Shown: piece after piece, positions 5,445-11,820 of the stretch
Position numbering within the stretch: the stretch's first letter is position 1
Layout of the letters: each line of letters starts with the position of its first letter
Source: JBBSTY01 sp038235385
Lineage (GTDB): Bacteria; Actinomycetota; Acidimicrobiia; Acidimicrobiales; Acidimicrobilacustridaceae
Length of the DNA: 11,820 nucleotides
Direction: 5' to 3'
Assembly (NCBI GenBank): GCA_038235385.1
Contig: JBBSTY010000131.1
Coordinates: 1-11,820 of the forward strand
Program-made: the position numbers and the translations under genes
Notes under the pieces: model-generated
Databases searched by the model: none
Told to the model about the DNA's origin: nothing
The model's input: the letters and a program-made list of their open reading frames with translations, nothing else

Positions 5445-6062
5445 ATGCCCACCGAGATCCCCGCCAGCGCCCAACCCGAAACCATCCGCGACGCGGGGCT
5501 CGACCTGCTGCTGGATTCGCTCCAGCGTCGGATGGCCACCATGCACTCGCTCTACTACCAGGCCGTCGACACGATGGGGCCCGAGCACGTCAACCACTTC
5601 GAGCGCACGGGTGTGCTGCCCATCGCCTTCTCACTGTTCCACTACACGAACATGGAGGACGACTGCTGGGCGGTCATCACCGGCGGCACACCGGTGTGGG
5701 ACCACGCGTGGCAGGCGCGCGTCCAGATGACCGTGAACGACCACGGCAAGCACCGGACGGTCGACGAGATGATCCACCAGCGCATCGGCGACTTCGACGC
5801 CTTCAAGCAGTACCAACGGACGGTGTTCGACCGCACCGAGGCGTGGCTCGCCGAGTGCGACCCCACCGACTTCACCCGTGTGCTGATCAGCCGGCCCTTC
5901 CCCCCGATGGTCGCCTCCACCTACTCCGCACGCGTCGCCGGACCCGCAGGCATCACCGTGCTCGACGCCACCGAGTGCTGGCTGTACCAGCACGGCCTGC
6001 GCCACATGGGCGAGATCGAGTTGGCGCGGGGTCTCGTGGGACTCGGTGGTATGACCAGCTGA
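5445..6062 (+). CDS. DinB superfamily (four-helix, metal-binding) protein
   Basis: The 205-residue protein looks like a DinB/YfiT-type four-helix bundle. The LYQHGLRHMGEIEL block (180-193) gives the C-terminal HxxxH ligand pair, His183 and His187. His66 in SLFHYTNMEDD (63-73) is a plausible third metal ligand. Related proteins are thiol-dependent transferases, mycothiol- or bacillithiol-linked enzymes, or proteins of unknown function. The actual substrate cannot be told here. No signal or membrane segment is present. The ATG at 5445 is chosen because AGGAGG lies at 5430-5435, nine bases upstream; an in-frame start at 5322 would cross the intergenic palindrome. It diverges from the GH76-like gene, and 73 bases separate it from the PAS-GGDEF-EAL gene downstream on the same strand. 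Confidence 0.75.
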   Translation: MPTEIPASAQPETIRDAGLDLLLDSLQRRMATMHSLYYQAVDTMGPEHVNHFERTGVLPIAFSLFHYTNMEDDCWAVITGGTPVWDHAWQARVQMTVNDHGKHRTVDEMIHQRIGDFDAFKQYQRTVFDRTEAWLAECDPTDFTRVLISRPFPPMVASTYSARVAGPAGITVLDATECWLYQHGLRHMGEIELARGLVGLGGMTS

Positions 6063-6135
6063 TTGAGCGAACACCTCGACGTGCACCGAAGTACCCTCGC
6101 CACGGGCCTCCCGGCGAAAGGTCCCAGGGGGACAC

Positions 6136-8616
6136 GTGGCACGAGACGAGAAGGTGCAGCGGGTCCGGATCGGCACACAGATGGCAGACACGAACCGGGC
6201 GATGCTCGAAGCGGCGGTCGACGGATCGGGCACGATGATCGTCGTGCAGGACCGGTCGGGGCGTGTGCTGAGCTCGAACACCACCGCCCGGTCGATCCTC
6301 GGGATCAGCAGCGACACCGTCGACATCGGCGCGGCGTTCGCCGCGCTCGATCCGATCCACGAAGACGGCGACTCCTTCTCGTCCGCTGATCTCCCGGCGC
6401 AGGTCGCGCTCCGGCGGGGGGTGGACCAGCGCAACATCCGCCTGGGCCTGCTGCTCGATGGCGGAGACCGCCGTTGGTTGCGAACGTCGGCCCACGTCGT
6501 CGATCTCGACGGCCGGGATGTGGTGGTGACGTCGCTCACCGACGTGACCGACGACCACCCCACCGAGGAGATCCTCCGCGACAGCGACGATCGGTTCCGC
6601 GTCGTGGCCGAGCAAGCCCCCATCGCCATCTTCATCGTGGGTCTCGACGGCGAGTTGCTCTACGGCAACCCGGCCGCGGAGGAGGCCACGGGCAGGTCGA
6701 TGCAGGACCTCCGAGCGATCGGGTGGTTGGCCTGCATCCATCCCGACGACCAGACCCGTTTGGCCGAGGGGCCCAGCGACTTCAACTCGTTCGAGCCGGT
6801 CGAGTACCGGATCATCCGCCCCGACGGCTCCATCCGGTGGCTGCGTGCCACCGGCACCGCACTGCACGACCGCGAGGGCGTCACCGTCGGACTCGTGGGG
6901 ACCGCCGAGGATGTCACCGAGCTTCGCCGGGCGACCGATCGGGTCCGAGACAGCGAGGCTCGTGCGAGAGCGATCCTCGAGACCGCCGCGGAGGGCATCG
7001 TCTCGTCCGATGACCGCGGCGTCATCATCGAGTTCAACGCGGCCGCAGAACGCATCTTCGGCTTCGACTCGGACGAACTGATCGACCGCGGGTCGGTGTT
7101 CGATCTGTTCGCGATCGCTGACCGCGCCCGCTTCCGATCGTACTTCGCCGACTACCTCGACGGTGGGGAACCGAGGTTGGTGGGCAGGGGACGCGTCGAG
7201 CTGGTCGGCTGTCGCCGCGATGGATCCGACGTCGCCATCGAGGTGGCGCTCAGCGACATCGAAACCCATTCGGGACGGCTGTTCACCACGGTGATCCGCG
7301 ACCTGTCGGCGCAGAAGGCCTTCGAGCGCGAGCTGCAGCACCTCGAGACCCACGACGTGCTGACCGGGCTCCCGAACCGCGCCCTGTTCGCCGCCCAGCT
7401 CGACGCCGCGCTGGTGCGGGCATCCACCGACCAGCGACCGGTCGCAGTCCTGTTCATCGACATCGACCGCATCCGACTCGTCACCGAGGCGCTCGGTCAC
7501 CGCGCCGGGGACGAGCTGATCGTGCAGGTGGCGCAACGGATGCTCGAAGCGGCCGGATCCGACGCCACCGTGGCCCGCTTCTCGAACGACCAGTTCGTCG
7601 CGTTCCTCGACCACCTCGGTGATGTGGGTGACGCGGTCGATGCGGCGGTCCGGATCATCGAATCGGTCAACGAACCCTTCCTCGTCGGTCCCGACGACGC
7701 GTTCCTGGACACCAGCATCGGCCTCGACGTCGCCACGGACGGCACGCTCGATGCCGAGGCGCTCGTGAACAACGCCCACGTGGCGATGGGCCGGGCGAAG
7801 GATTCGAGCGTGACCCGCTACGAGGTCTTCGACCGCGAGATGCGTTCCTGGGTCGAGATCACGCGTGCGACCGAGCTCGCGCTCCGATACGGGATCGAGC
7901 GCGACGAGTTCGAGCTGCACTACCAGCCGGTAATCGACCTCTCGACCGCCGAGGTGTGCGGCTACGAGGCACTGGTGCGGTGGAACCACCCAGAGCTCGG
8001 GTTGCGGATGCCCGATGAGTTCATACCGATCGCCGAAGAGAGCGGGCTCATCGTCCCGCTCGGCGAGCAGTTGCTCCGCCTCGCGATCGAGCAGTCGGCA
8101 CGATGGCGCTCGCAGGGCCCGGGCAGCCAGGTCAGCCACGTGTCGATCAACCTCTCCGCACGGCAGCTCGAGAGCCCCGGCCTCGCGATGGCCGTGGAGC
8201 AGGCGCTCGAGGAGTTCGGGACCAACCCGTCCGATGTGACCTTCGAGATCACCGAAACGGTGCTCTTTCGAGAGGCGAGCAGCAACGTCCGGACGCTCGA
8301 CGAGCTCAAGTCGCTCGGCGTGCGGCTCTCCCTCGATGACTTCGGCACCGGGTACTCGTCGTTGATCCACCTCTGCGAGCTCCCGATCGACGCGGTGAAG
8401 ATCGACCGCATCTTCGTCTCCCAGCTCGGCACCCACAGCCGCGACGCGTCGATCGTCGAGCTCGTGGTCGGCATGGCTCGCACCTTGCACCTCGACGTCG
8501 TCGCCGAGGGGGTCGAGACCGAGGATCAGGCGGCCGCCCTGCGGGCCCTCGGCTGCCGCTACGGCCAGGGGTACCTGTTCGCTCGCCCGGCTCCGGTGGA
8601 CGAGCTCATCACCTGA
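6136..8616 (+). CDS. PAS-PAS-PAS-GGDEF-EAL protein, predicted c-di-GMP phosphodiesterase
   Basis: This 826-residue soluble signalling protein has three PAS domains (about 19-140, 150-264 with a clear PAC tail, and 272-392), a GGDEF domain (about 400-560) and an EAL domain (about 575-826). The cyclase signature reads RFSNDQF at 481-487 instead of RxGGDEF, so diguanylate cyclase activity is unlikely. This domain may bind GTP or act as a regulatory module. The EAL domain keeps its catalytic set: Glu611 (YEALVRW), Asn672 (INLSARQ), Glu704 (EITET), Asp734-Asp735 (LDDFGTGYSS), Lys755 (VKIDR), Glu791 (AEGVE) and Gln811. It should therefore hydrolyse c-di-GMP to pGpG. No membrane segments are seen, so it probably senses a cytoplasmic ligand, redox state or light. 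The GTG at 6136 has AGGGGG four bases upstream; the ATG at 6181 (811 residues) is an alternative. Confidence 0.92.
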   Translation: MARDEKVQRVRIGTQMADTNRAMLEAAVDGSGTMIVVQDRSGRVLSSNTTARSILGISSDTVDIGAAFAALDPIHEDGDSFSSADLPAQVALRRGVDQRNIRLGLLLDGGDRRWLRTSAHVVDLDGRDVVVTSLTDVTDDHPTEEILRDSDDRFRVVAEQAPIAIFIVGLDGELLYGNPAAEEATGRSMQDLRAIGWLACIHPDDQTRLAEGPSDFNSFEPVEYRIIRPDGSIRWLRATGTALHDREGVTVGLVGTAEDVTELRRATDRVRDSEARARAILETAAEGIVSSDDRGVIIEFNAAAERIFGFDSDELIDRGSVFDLFAIADRARFRSYFADYLDGGEPRLVGRGRVELVGCRRDGSDVAIEVALSDIETHSGRLFTTVIRDLSAQKAFERELQHLETHDVLTGLPNRALFAAQLDAALVRASTDQRPVAVLFIDIDRIRLVTEALGHRAGDELIVQVAQRMLEAAGSDATVARFSNDQFVAFLDHLGDVGDAVDAAVRIIESVNEPFLVGPDDAFLDTSIGLDVATDGTLDAEALVNNAHVAMGRAKDSSVTRYEVFDREMRSWVEITRATELALRYGIERDEFELHYQPVIDLSTAEVCGYEALVRWNHPELGLRMPDEFIPIAEESGLIVPLGEQLLRLAIEQSARWRSQGPGSQVSHVSINLSARQLESPGLAMAVEQALEEFGTNPSDVTFEITETVLFREASSNVRTLDELKSLGVRLSLDDFGTGYSSLIHLCELPIDAVKIDRIFVSQLGTHSRDASIVELVVGMARTLHLDVVAEGVETEDQAAALRALGCRYGQGYLFARPAPVDELIT

Positions 8617-8694
8617 CCGCAGGTGGTTGCGCACGAACGAGGTGCGAGTGGGAACCAGCCTCACCCTCAGGATGCCGATCCCGTTCGGCGCCCG

Positions 8695-8700
8695 TACCAT
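8695..8700 (+). promoter_or_regulatory. Candidate -10 box for a leaderless CDF transporter message
   Basis: TACCAT (four of six to TATAAT) ends seven bases before the ATG at 8708, and no Shine-Dalgarno sequence is present in between. The same geometry occurs at the leuA leader peptide. No good -35 box is seen. Confidence 0.35.
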
Positions 8701-8707
8701 CGCAGCC

Positions 8708-9658
8708 ATGAGCGGCCACGCCCACGACCACGCAGTTCCCGCCGGCGCCGGGCGGGAACGACGGCTCGTCATCGCCATCTTCCTCAACGTCGGCATCGTG
8801 GTGGCCCAGCTCGTCGCCGGCTTCGCATCCGGCTCGCTCGGTCTGCTCGCCGATGCCGGCCACAACCTCACCGACGTGCTCGCCATCGCCGTCGCTCTGA
8901 TCGCGGTGCTCCTGACCCGGCGGCCACGCACAGGACAACGCAGCTTCGGCTGGCACCGGGCGACGGTGCTCGCCGCCCTGTTCAACGCCGCCAGCATCAT
9001 GATCGTGTGCGTCTTCGTGGTCATCGAGTCCCTCCGACGACTCGGCGACCCGCAACCGGTGGACGGCGGGATCGTCATCGCGTTCGCGGTGCTCGGTGCC
9101 GCCTTCAACACCATCGCCGCCTTCGTCGTCCACGACGGCTCGACCGACGTCAACATGCGAGGTGCGCTGCTCCACCTCATCGCCGACGCGCTCACGTCGG
9201 TCGCCGTGGCGATCGCCGGGCTGGTCATGTGGGTGACCGACGACTACTACTGGCTCGACCCGACCATCGCACTCATCATCTCGGCGCTCATCGCCTGGCA
9301 GGGGTGGCGACTCGCCAAGGCGGCGCTCGACATCCTGCTCGAGAGCACCCCCCACGGCATGGACCCCGAGGCCGTCACCACCGCGATCGAATCGGTCGAA
9401 GGGGTCGACGCCGTGCACGACTTCCACGTGTGGTCGCTGTCGAGCGAGATGCGAGCGCTGTCCGCGCACGTGGTGGTATCGGGCCACCCGACGCTGGAGG
9501 AGGCGCAGGCGGTCGGGGCCCGCATCAAGGCGGTTCTGGCCCGTGACTTCGCCATCGCCCACGCCACCATCGAGCTCGAGTGCGAACCCTGTGCCGACGA
9601 CCCCCACTGCGAGGCCGATGTCCCGGCCGCATCGGCACCGCACGTGCACGCCCCATGA
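8708..9658 (+). CDS. Cation diffusion facilitator (zinc-type) efflux transporter
   Basis: This 316-residue inner-membrane protein belongs to the CDF family (ZitB/CzcD-like), which exports Zn2+ and related ions in exchange for protons. About six transmembrane helices are visible between residues 20 and 196. The transport site is intact and of zinc type: His52 and Asp56 (AGHNLTD, helix two) with His156 and Asp160 (HLIAD, helix five). A cytoplasmic ferredoxin-like domain follows from about 205, including FHVWSLSSEMRALSAHV (239-255). The N-terminus carries a small His cluster (GHAHDHA), and the C-terminal tail has Cys and His residues (ECEPC, HC, HVH) that may bind metal. The ATG at 8708 fits the family N-terminus and the putative leaderless promoter. 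Upstream in-frame codons give non-family sequence. nagA, a metal-dependent enzyme, follows 75 bases later on the same strand and could be cotranscribed. Confidence 0.92.
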   Translation: MSGHAHDHAVPAGAGRERRLVIAIFLNVGIVVAQLVAGFASGSLGLLADAGHNLTDVLAIAVALIAVLLTRRPRTGQRSFGWHRATVLAALFNAASIMIVCVFVVIESLRRLGDPQPVDGGIVIAFAVLGAAFNTIAAFVVHDGSTDVNMRGALLHLIADALTSVAVAIAGLVMWVTDDYYWLDPTIALIISALIAWQGWRLAKAALDILLESTPHGMDPEAVTTAIESVEGVDAVHDFHVWSLSSEMRALSAHVVVSGHPTLEEAQAVGARIKAVLARDFAIAHATIELECEPCADDPHCEADVPAASAPHVHAP

Positions 9659-9733
9659 TCGACGGGCTCCGTCGGCGAACGAGCCGTGGATGCTGACGTC
9701 GGCCGCCGCGCCCGCACCACGAGGGCGGGGATC

Positions 9734-10816
9734 ATGAGCGACGCCGTGCGACTGGGCGTGGCCGCCGCACTGGTCGACGACGTGCTCGTCGCCGGCGATG
9801 TCGAGGTCCTGGACGACACCATCGCCGCGGTTGGCTGCTCGCCCGCGGGAACGAGTGGCCTCGCCGTGCCCGGGTTCGTCGACGTGCAGGTCAACGGCTT
9901 CGGTGGCGTGTCCTTCACCGATGTCGGCAACGACCTCGACGACCATGCCCGGGCCGCCGATGCGCTGGCCCACCACGGGGTCACCTCCTTCCTGATCACC
10001 ATCCCCACCACGGACCCGGACCACTACGGCACCCTGCTGGACACGGCGGCGCACGCGTGCCGATCCGATCTCGGCGGGGCTCGAGCACAGGGCGTGCACC
10101 TCGAGGGTCCCTTCCTCTCCCCCATCCGCAACGGCGCACATCGCGCCGCGTGGCTCCGGCCGCCGACGCTCGCAGGCACCGACGCCCTCCTCGACGCCGG
10201 ACCGGTGTCGATGATCACCCTCGCGCCCGAGCTGGCGGGCGGTCTCGAGGTGATCGGACACCTGCGCCGACGAGGGGTGATCGTGGCCGTCGGTCACACC
10301 GATGCCGATGCCGACGACGCCCACCTCGCCTTCGATGCCGGTGCAACGGCGATCACCCACCTGTGGAACGCGCACCGGCCCATCACCTCGCGAGATCCCG
10401 GTGTCGGCGCCGTCGCCCTCACGCGATCCGACGTCTGGGTGTGCGCCATCGCCGACCTCGCGCACGTGTCGGGCGAGACCCTCGCGCTGTCGGTCGCGGC
10501 CGCCGGAGACCGCTTCATCGTGGTCACCGATTCGGTGGCACCGGCCGCGACGCCCACCGGTCCGCCTCCTGCCGCACGCGACGCACGCGGGAACCTCGTC
10601 GGCAGCACCACGCCCCTCGACCAGGCCATCCGCAACCTGGTCGGACTCGGCGTCCCCCTGACCTCGGCCGTCGCCGCCGCCACCCGCCGTCCCGCGGCGA
10701 TGCTCGGCCGTCCCGACCTCGGCCGTCTCCTCCCGGGAGCACGAGCCGATGTCGTGATCCTCCGAGACGACCTCACCATCCGCGAGGTGCACATCGGTGG
10801 TCGACCCCACCACTAG
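9734..10816 (+). CDS. nagA: N-acetylglucosamine-6-phosphate deacetylase
   Basis: NagA removes acetate from GlcNAc-6-phosphate, a cytoplasmic step in amino-sugar catabolism and peptidoglycan recycling. This 360-residue protein has the amidohydrolase-type barrel and the family motifs. These are PGFVDVQVNGFGG (46-58, the D-x-Q-x-N variant of the first metal motif), HLEGPFLS with metal ligand Glu124, VGHTDA with His188, THLWNA with His209, and VTDSVAPA with catalytic Asp266. The usual I-x-D-G-x-H substrate motif reads IADLAHV (239-245), keeping the histidine (His244) but not the glycine. The start at 9734 has GGGG three bases upstream and matches the usual family length. A GTG at 9686 would add 16 residues without a ribosome-binding site. 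No nagB, PTS or regulator is in the window, so the sugar source is unknown. Confidence 0.9.
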   Translation: MSDAVRLGVAAALVDDVLVAGDVEVLDDTIAAVGCSPAGTSGLAVPGFVDVQVNGFGGVSFTDVGNDLDDHARAADALAHHGVTSFLITIPTTDPDHYGTLLDTAAHACRSDLGGARAQGVHLEGPFLSPIRNGAHRAAWLRPPTLAGTDALLDAGPVSMITLAPELAGGLEVIGHLRRRGVIVAVGHTDADADDAHLAFDAGATAITHLWNAHRPITSRDPGVGAVALTRSDVWVCAIADLAHVSGETLALSVAAAGDRFIVVTDSVAPAATPTGPPPAARDARGNLVGSTTPLDQAIRNLVGLGVPLTSAVAAATRRPAAMLGRPDLGRLLPGARADVVILRDDLTIREVHIGGRPHH

Positions 10817-10854
10817 CACCTCCGACACGACCCATCATGTCCGGGCAGGGAACA

Positions 10855-10878
10855 CGCCACGGGTTTCTCGCCGTGGCG
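10855..10878 (+). terminator. Hairpin after nagA, possible terminator
   Basis: CGCCACGG (10855-10862) pairs perfectly with CCGTGGCG (10871-10878) around an 8-base loop, 38 bases after the nagA stop. No T-tract follows, so factor-dependent termination or RNA 3'-end protection is as likely as intrinsic termination. Confidence 0.4.
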
Positions 10879-11014
10879 GCCAGCGATCGAAGACGCCTCA
10901 TGGTGCGCCAGTGACCCATTCCCGTGCATCCCCGTGGCATCTGGACCCTCGTCACACGCCAATTTCTCACGTTTGGTGAGTGAAACTTCACGCCGAGCCC
11001 ACCGCAACTCGAGA

Positions 11015-11034
11015 AATAGGCCAAAAGCCCTATT
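11015..11034. promoter_or_regulatory. Inverted repeat AATAGG-N8-CCTATT, candidate operator
   Basis: AATAGG (11015-11020) and CCTATT (11029-11034) are exact reverse complements separated by eight bases (CCAAAAGC). The site is upstream of, and just overlaps, the weak -35 candidate of the first pilin gene, so a DNA-binding dimer is a better guess than an RNA structure. Confidence 0.35.
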
Positions 11035-11061
11035 CGGATCAGCGGGTTGGTTGTCGATACT
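11033..11061 (+). promoter_or_regulatory. Weak promoter candidate for the pilin genes
   Basis: TTCGGA (11033-11038, three of six to TTGACA), a 17-base spacer and GATACT (11056-11061, four of six to TATAAT). A transcript starting near 11068 would open directly with the C5/G5 hairpin at 11079-11092. Confidence 0.3.
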
Positions 11062-11078
11062 CCTCTGGACAGGAAGTC

Positions 11079-11092
11079 CCCCCATCAGGGGG
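11079..11092 (+). promoter_or_regulatory. 5' untranslated hairpin upstream of the first pilin gene
   Basis: CCCCC (11079-11083) and GGGGG (11088-11092) enclose an ATCA tetraloop, with GAA/TTC able to extend the stem past a three-base bulge. If the promoter at 11033-11061 is right, this stem sits near the mRNA 5' end, where it could stabilise an abundant pilin message. Confidence 0.35.
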
Positions 11093-11124
11093 TTCGTCAG
11101 CACCAACACTAGGGAGATCACCCC

Positions 11125-11310
11125 ATGCTTACCTCTTACGAGTTCGCCAGCGCCTGGCTGCAGTCCCGTTGCAAGTCCGACCGTGGTGCCTCGCTCGTCG
11201 AGTACGCGCTGCTCGTCGCGCTCATCGCCGTCGTCTGCATCGCTGCGGTCACCTTCCTCGGCTCCGCCGCCTCCTCGAAGTTCTCGGACGTCGGCTCCGC
11301 CATCAGCTGA
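11125..11310 (+). CDS. Flp/Fap-type (class IVb) pilin
   Basis: The 61-residue protein has the layout of Tad-system Flp prepilins. A short leader ending in ...CKSDRG is followed by the processing site G21/A22 and the mature N-terminus ASLVEYALLVALIAVVCIAA. Glu and Tyr sit at mature positions five and six, as in the family, and a single hydrophobic helix reaches to about residue 46. The tail is only about 15 residues. A prepilin peptidase would cut after Gly21 and the Tad machinery would assemble the product into thin adhesive pili. Neither the peptidase nor the tad ATPase genes are in this window. AGGGAGA lies seven bases before the ATG. The TGA stop is followed at once by an in-frame TAG. A strong hairpin then separates it from a second pilin gene. 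Confidence 0.88.
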   Translation: MLTSYEFASAWLQSRCKSDRGASLVEYALLVALIAVVCIAAVTFLGSAASSKFSDVGSAIS

Positions 11311-11335
11311 TAGCAAGCTGGTCACCGGTTCTGTG

Positions 11336-11361
11336 AGAGGGCGGGCTCGTGCCCGCCCTCT
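11336..11361 (+). terminator. Strong hairpin between the two pilin genes
   Basis: AGAGGGCGGGC (11336-11346) pairs perfectly with GCCCGCCCTCT (11351-11361) around a TCGT loop. Only a few Ts follow. It may be a leaky terminator or a 3'-end stabiliser that makes the first pilin message more abundant than the second. Confidence 0.65.
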
Positions 11362-11392
11362 TGCACACCCGGACCGCAACGGAAGGACCGGC

Positions 11393-11599
11393 ATGAGCGA
11401 GAACGTGAACATCTCAGAACGGAACGCATCGCGCTTCACCGGCGACGCAGGGTCCAACCTGGTGGAGTACTCGATGCTCATCGCCCTCATCGTCGTGGTG
11501 TGCCTGTCCGCCGTGACCTTCTTCGGAAGCAGAGCGACCTCGAAGATGGACTGCGCGTCGAGCGCCGTCGTCAACCAGGTCGGCGGGGTCTCGTGTTGA
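11393..11599 (+). CDS. Second Flp/Fap-type pilin, with C-terminal cysteines
   Basis: This 68-residue protein parallels the first pilin: leader ending DAG, processing site G20/S21, and mature N-terminus SNLVEYSMLIALIVVVCLSA with Glu and Tyr at positions five and six. The shared VTFFGSRATSKMD resembles VTFLGSAASSKFSD of the first pilin, so the two arose by duplication. It differs in a longer tail with two cysteines (Cys54 and Cys68) that could form a disulfide outside the cell, and in a more polar leader. GGAAGGA lies five bases before the ATG. It lies behind the 11336-11361 hairpin and is closed by a T-tailed terminator. It may be a minor or tip pilin, which is inference. Its peptidase and assembly genes are not in the window. 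Confidence 0.85.
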   Translation: MSENVNISERNASRFTGDAGSNLVEYSMLIALIVVVCLSAVTFFGSRATSKMDCASSAVVNQVGGVSC

Positions 11600-11624
11600 A
11601 CACGCCTCTCGGCGGATGATCGTG

Positions 11625-11662
11625 CGGTGGCACCCACTTCGGTGGGTGCCACCGTCAGTTTT
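11625..11662 (+). terminator. Rho-independent terminator after the pilin genes
   Basis: CGGTGGCACCCAC (11625-11637) pairs perfectly with GTGGGTGCCACCG (11642-11654) around a TTCG tetraloop, followed by TCAG and TTTT (11659-11662). Thirteen pairs with a UUCG loop and U-tract make this the best intrinsic terminator in the window. It ends the pilin unit and faces a convergent partial gene. Confidence 0.85.
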
Positions 11663-11706
11663 GGGGGTCGACGGCGCGGCGGCATCGCCCCGGCCCGACC
11701 ACGACC

Positions 11707-11820
11707 TCAGCAACCAGGAGCGACGCCACGCCGGCACGCGACGAACGCCGTGGCGTCCTGGTACTCCACGTGCCAGTCGTCCGATGCACGGATCCCGCTG
11801 CTGAGCGGCGTGGACGTGCC
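11707..11820 (-). CDS. C-terminal fragment of an unidentified minus-strand gene, 5' part beyond the window
   Basis: The minus strand is open from the right edge for 37 codons to a TGA at 11709-11707. Third positions are mostly G or C, as in the other genes here. The reading includes GIRASDDWHVEYQDATAFVACR. The W-x-V-x-Y-x-D-A-T-A pattern recalls the extreme C-termini of some actinobacterial polyprenyl-phosphate glycosyltransferase-like membrane proteins (a final strand reading W-x-x-x-Y-x-D-x-x-A-V-V). This is weak memory, not an identification. A 9-bp inverted repeat at 11722-11757 lies inside it. Plus-strand readings of the same stretch lack a start codon with a ribosome-binding site. Confidence 0.45.
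   Translation of the reverse strand, partial: GTSTPLSSGIRASDDWHVEYQDATAFVACRRGVAPGC

Larger units (their letters stand above)
10817..11124. other. 308-bp non-coding region upstream of the pilin genes, rich in inverted repeats
   Basis: I see no convincing gene here. The region holds a hairpin directly after nagA (10855-10878), adjacent small palindromes CTCAC-N5-GTGAG (10966-10980) and GTGAA-N2-TTCAC (10980-10991), an AATAGG-N8-CCTATT inverted repeat (11015-11034), a weak promoter candidate (11033-11061), and a C5-ATCA-G5 hairpin (11079-11092) in the presumed 5' untranslated region of the first pilin. Local base composition is less GC-rich than the coding parts, consistent with a control region. 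Confidence 0.6.

Noticed and set aside
5953..9228. Very long open frame (about 1,090 codons) on the minus strand, opposite the PAS-GGDEF-EAL and CDF genes
   Set aside because: It has no domain-like sequence and is the antisense image of two convincing genes. Long spurious frames are expected in GC-rich DNA with strong third-position bias.
8609..10828. 739-codon minus-strand frame opposite the CDF and nagA genes
   Set aside because: Its translation is low-complexity Gly/Asp/Arg/Val-rich and mirrors the two plus-strand genes, whose catalytic motifs are intact.
10980..11124. c-di-GMP riboswitch upstream of the pilin genes
   Set aside because: The conserved GEMM core and tetraloop-receptor bases that I know are not visible, so only unclassified hairpins are reported.
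11722..11757. GACGCCACG/CGTGGCGTC inverted repeat near the right edge
   Set aside because: It lies inside the coding sequence of the partial minus-strand gene with an 18-base loop; a terminator or attachment site is not supported.

Overview
The window is GC-rich DNA with strong G/C bias at third codon positions. It looks like a chromosomal segment of an actinomycete-type bacterium (Actinomycetota). The support is the short acetyl-CoA-binding GNAT type, the DUF6325/SHOCT pair, DUF6204, short Flp pilins, and several start codons placed 6-7 bases after a TANNNT-like -10 box, as in leaderless actinobacterial genes. A deep lineage such as Acidimicrobiia is possible, but the window alone cannot prove it. 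Nothing here marks a phage, plasmid, transposon, CRISPR array or tRNA.

Left part (1-2700): all genes are on the minus strand. The 5' three quarters of leuA (2-isopropylmalate synthase) runs off the left edge. About 190 bases upstream of its start is a complete transcription-attenuation leader: a TTGACA-N17-CATCAT promoter, an 11-residue leader peptide with four consecutive leucine codons that starts essentially at the predicted transcript 5' end, an overlapping hairpin, and a terminator hairpin. Further upstream are a small GNAT acetyltransferase, whose stop codon overlaps the leuA -35 box, and an alpha/beta hydrolase. Three perfect copies of a 23-bp tandem repeat lie just behind the hydrolase's putative promoter.

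Middle (2791-6062): on the plus strand there is a DUF6204-type gene broken by one frameshift, then a DUF6325 gene and a SHOCT-domain gene that form a likely pair. A hairpin separates these from a convergent GH76-like glycoside hydrolase (minus) that lacks a signal peptide. A divergent DinB-like metalloprotein gene follows. The GH76/DinB intergenic region holds a perfect 7-7-7 palindrome that resembles an operator.

Right part (6136-11820): on the plus strand come a soluble PAS-PAS-PAS-GGDEF-EAL protein with a degenerate GGDEF and an intact EAL motif set (predicted c-di-GMP phosphodiesterase), a zinc-type CDF efflux transporter, and nagA (N-acetylglucosamine-6-phosphate deacetylase). A 308-bp non-coding region rich in small inverted repeats follows. 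Then come two Flp/Fap-type pilin genes separated by a strong hairpin and closed by a classic T-tailed terminator. The right edge holds the C-terminal 37 codons of a minus-strand gene.

Most of the window is a mosaic of short, independently transcribed units. The best-supported regulatory system is the leucine attenuator of leuA. The pilin pair with its structured upstream region, the GH76/DinB palindrome and the 23-bp repeats are the least explained parts. No wholly new multi-gene system is evident.
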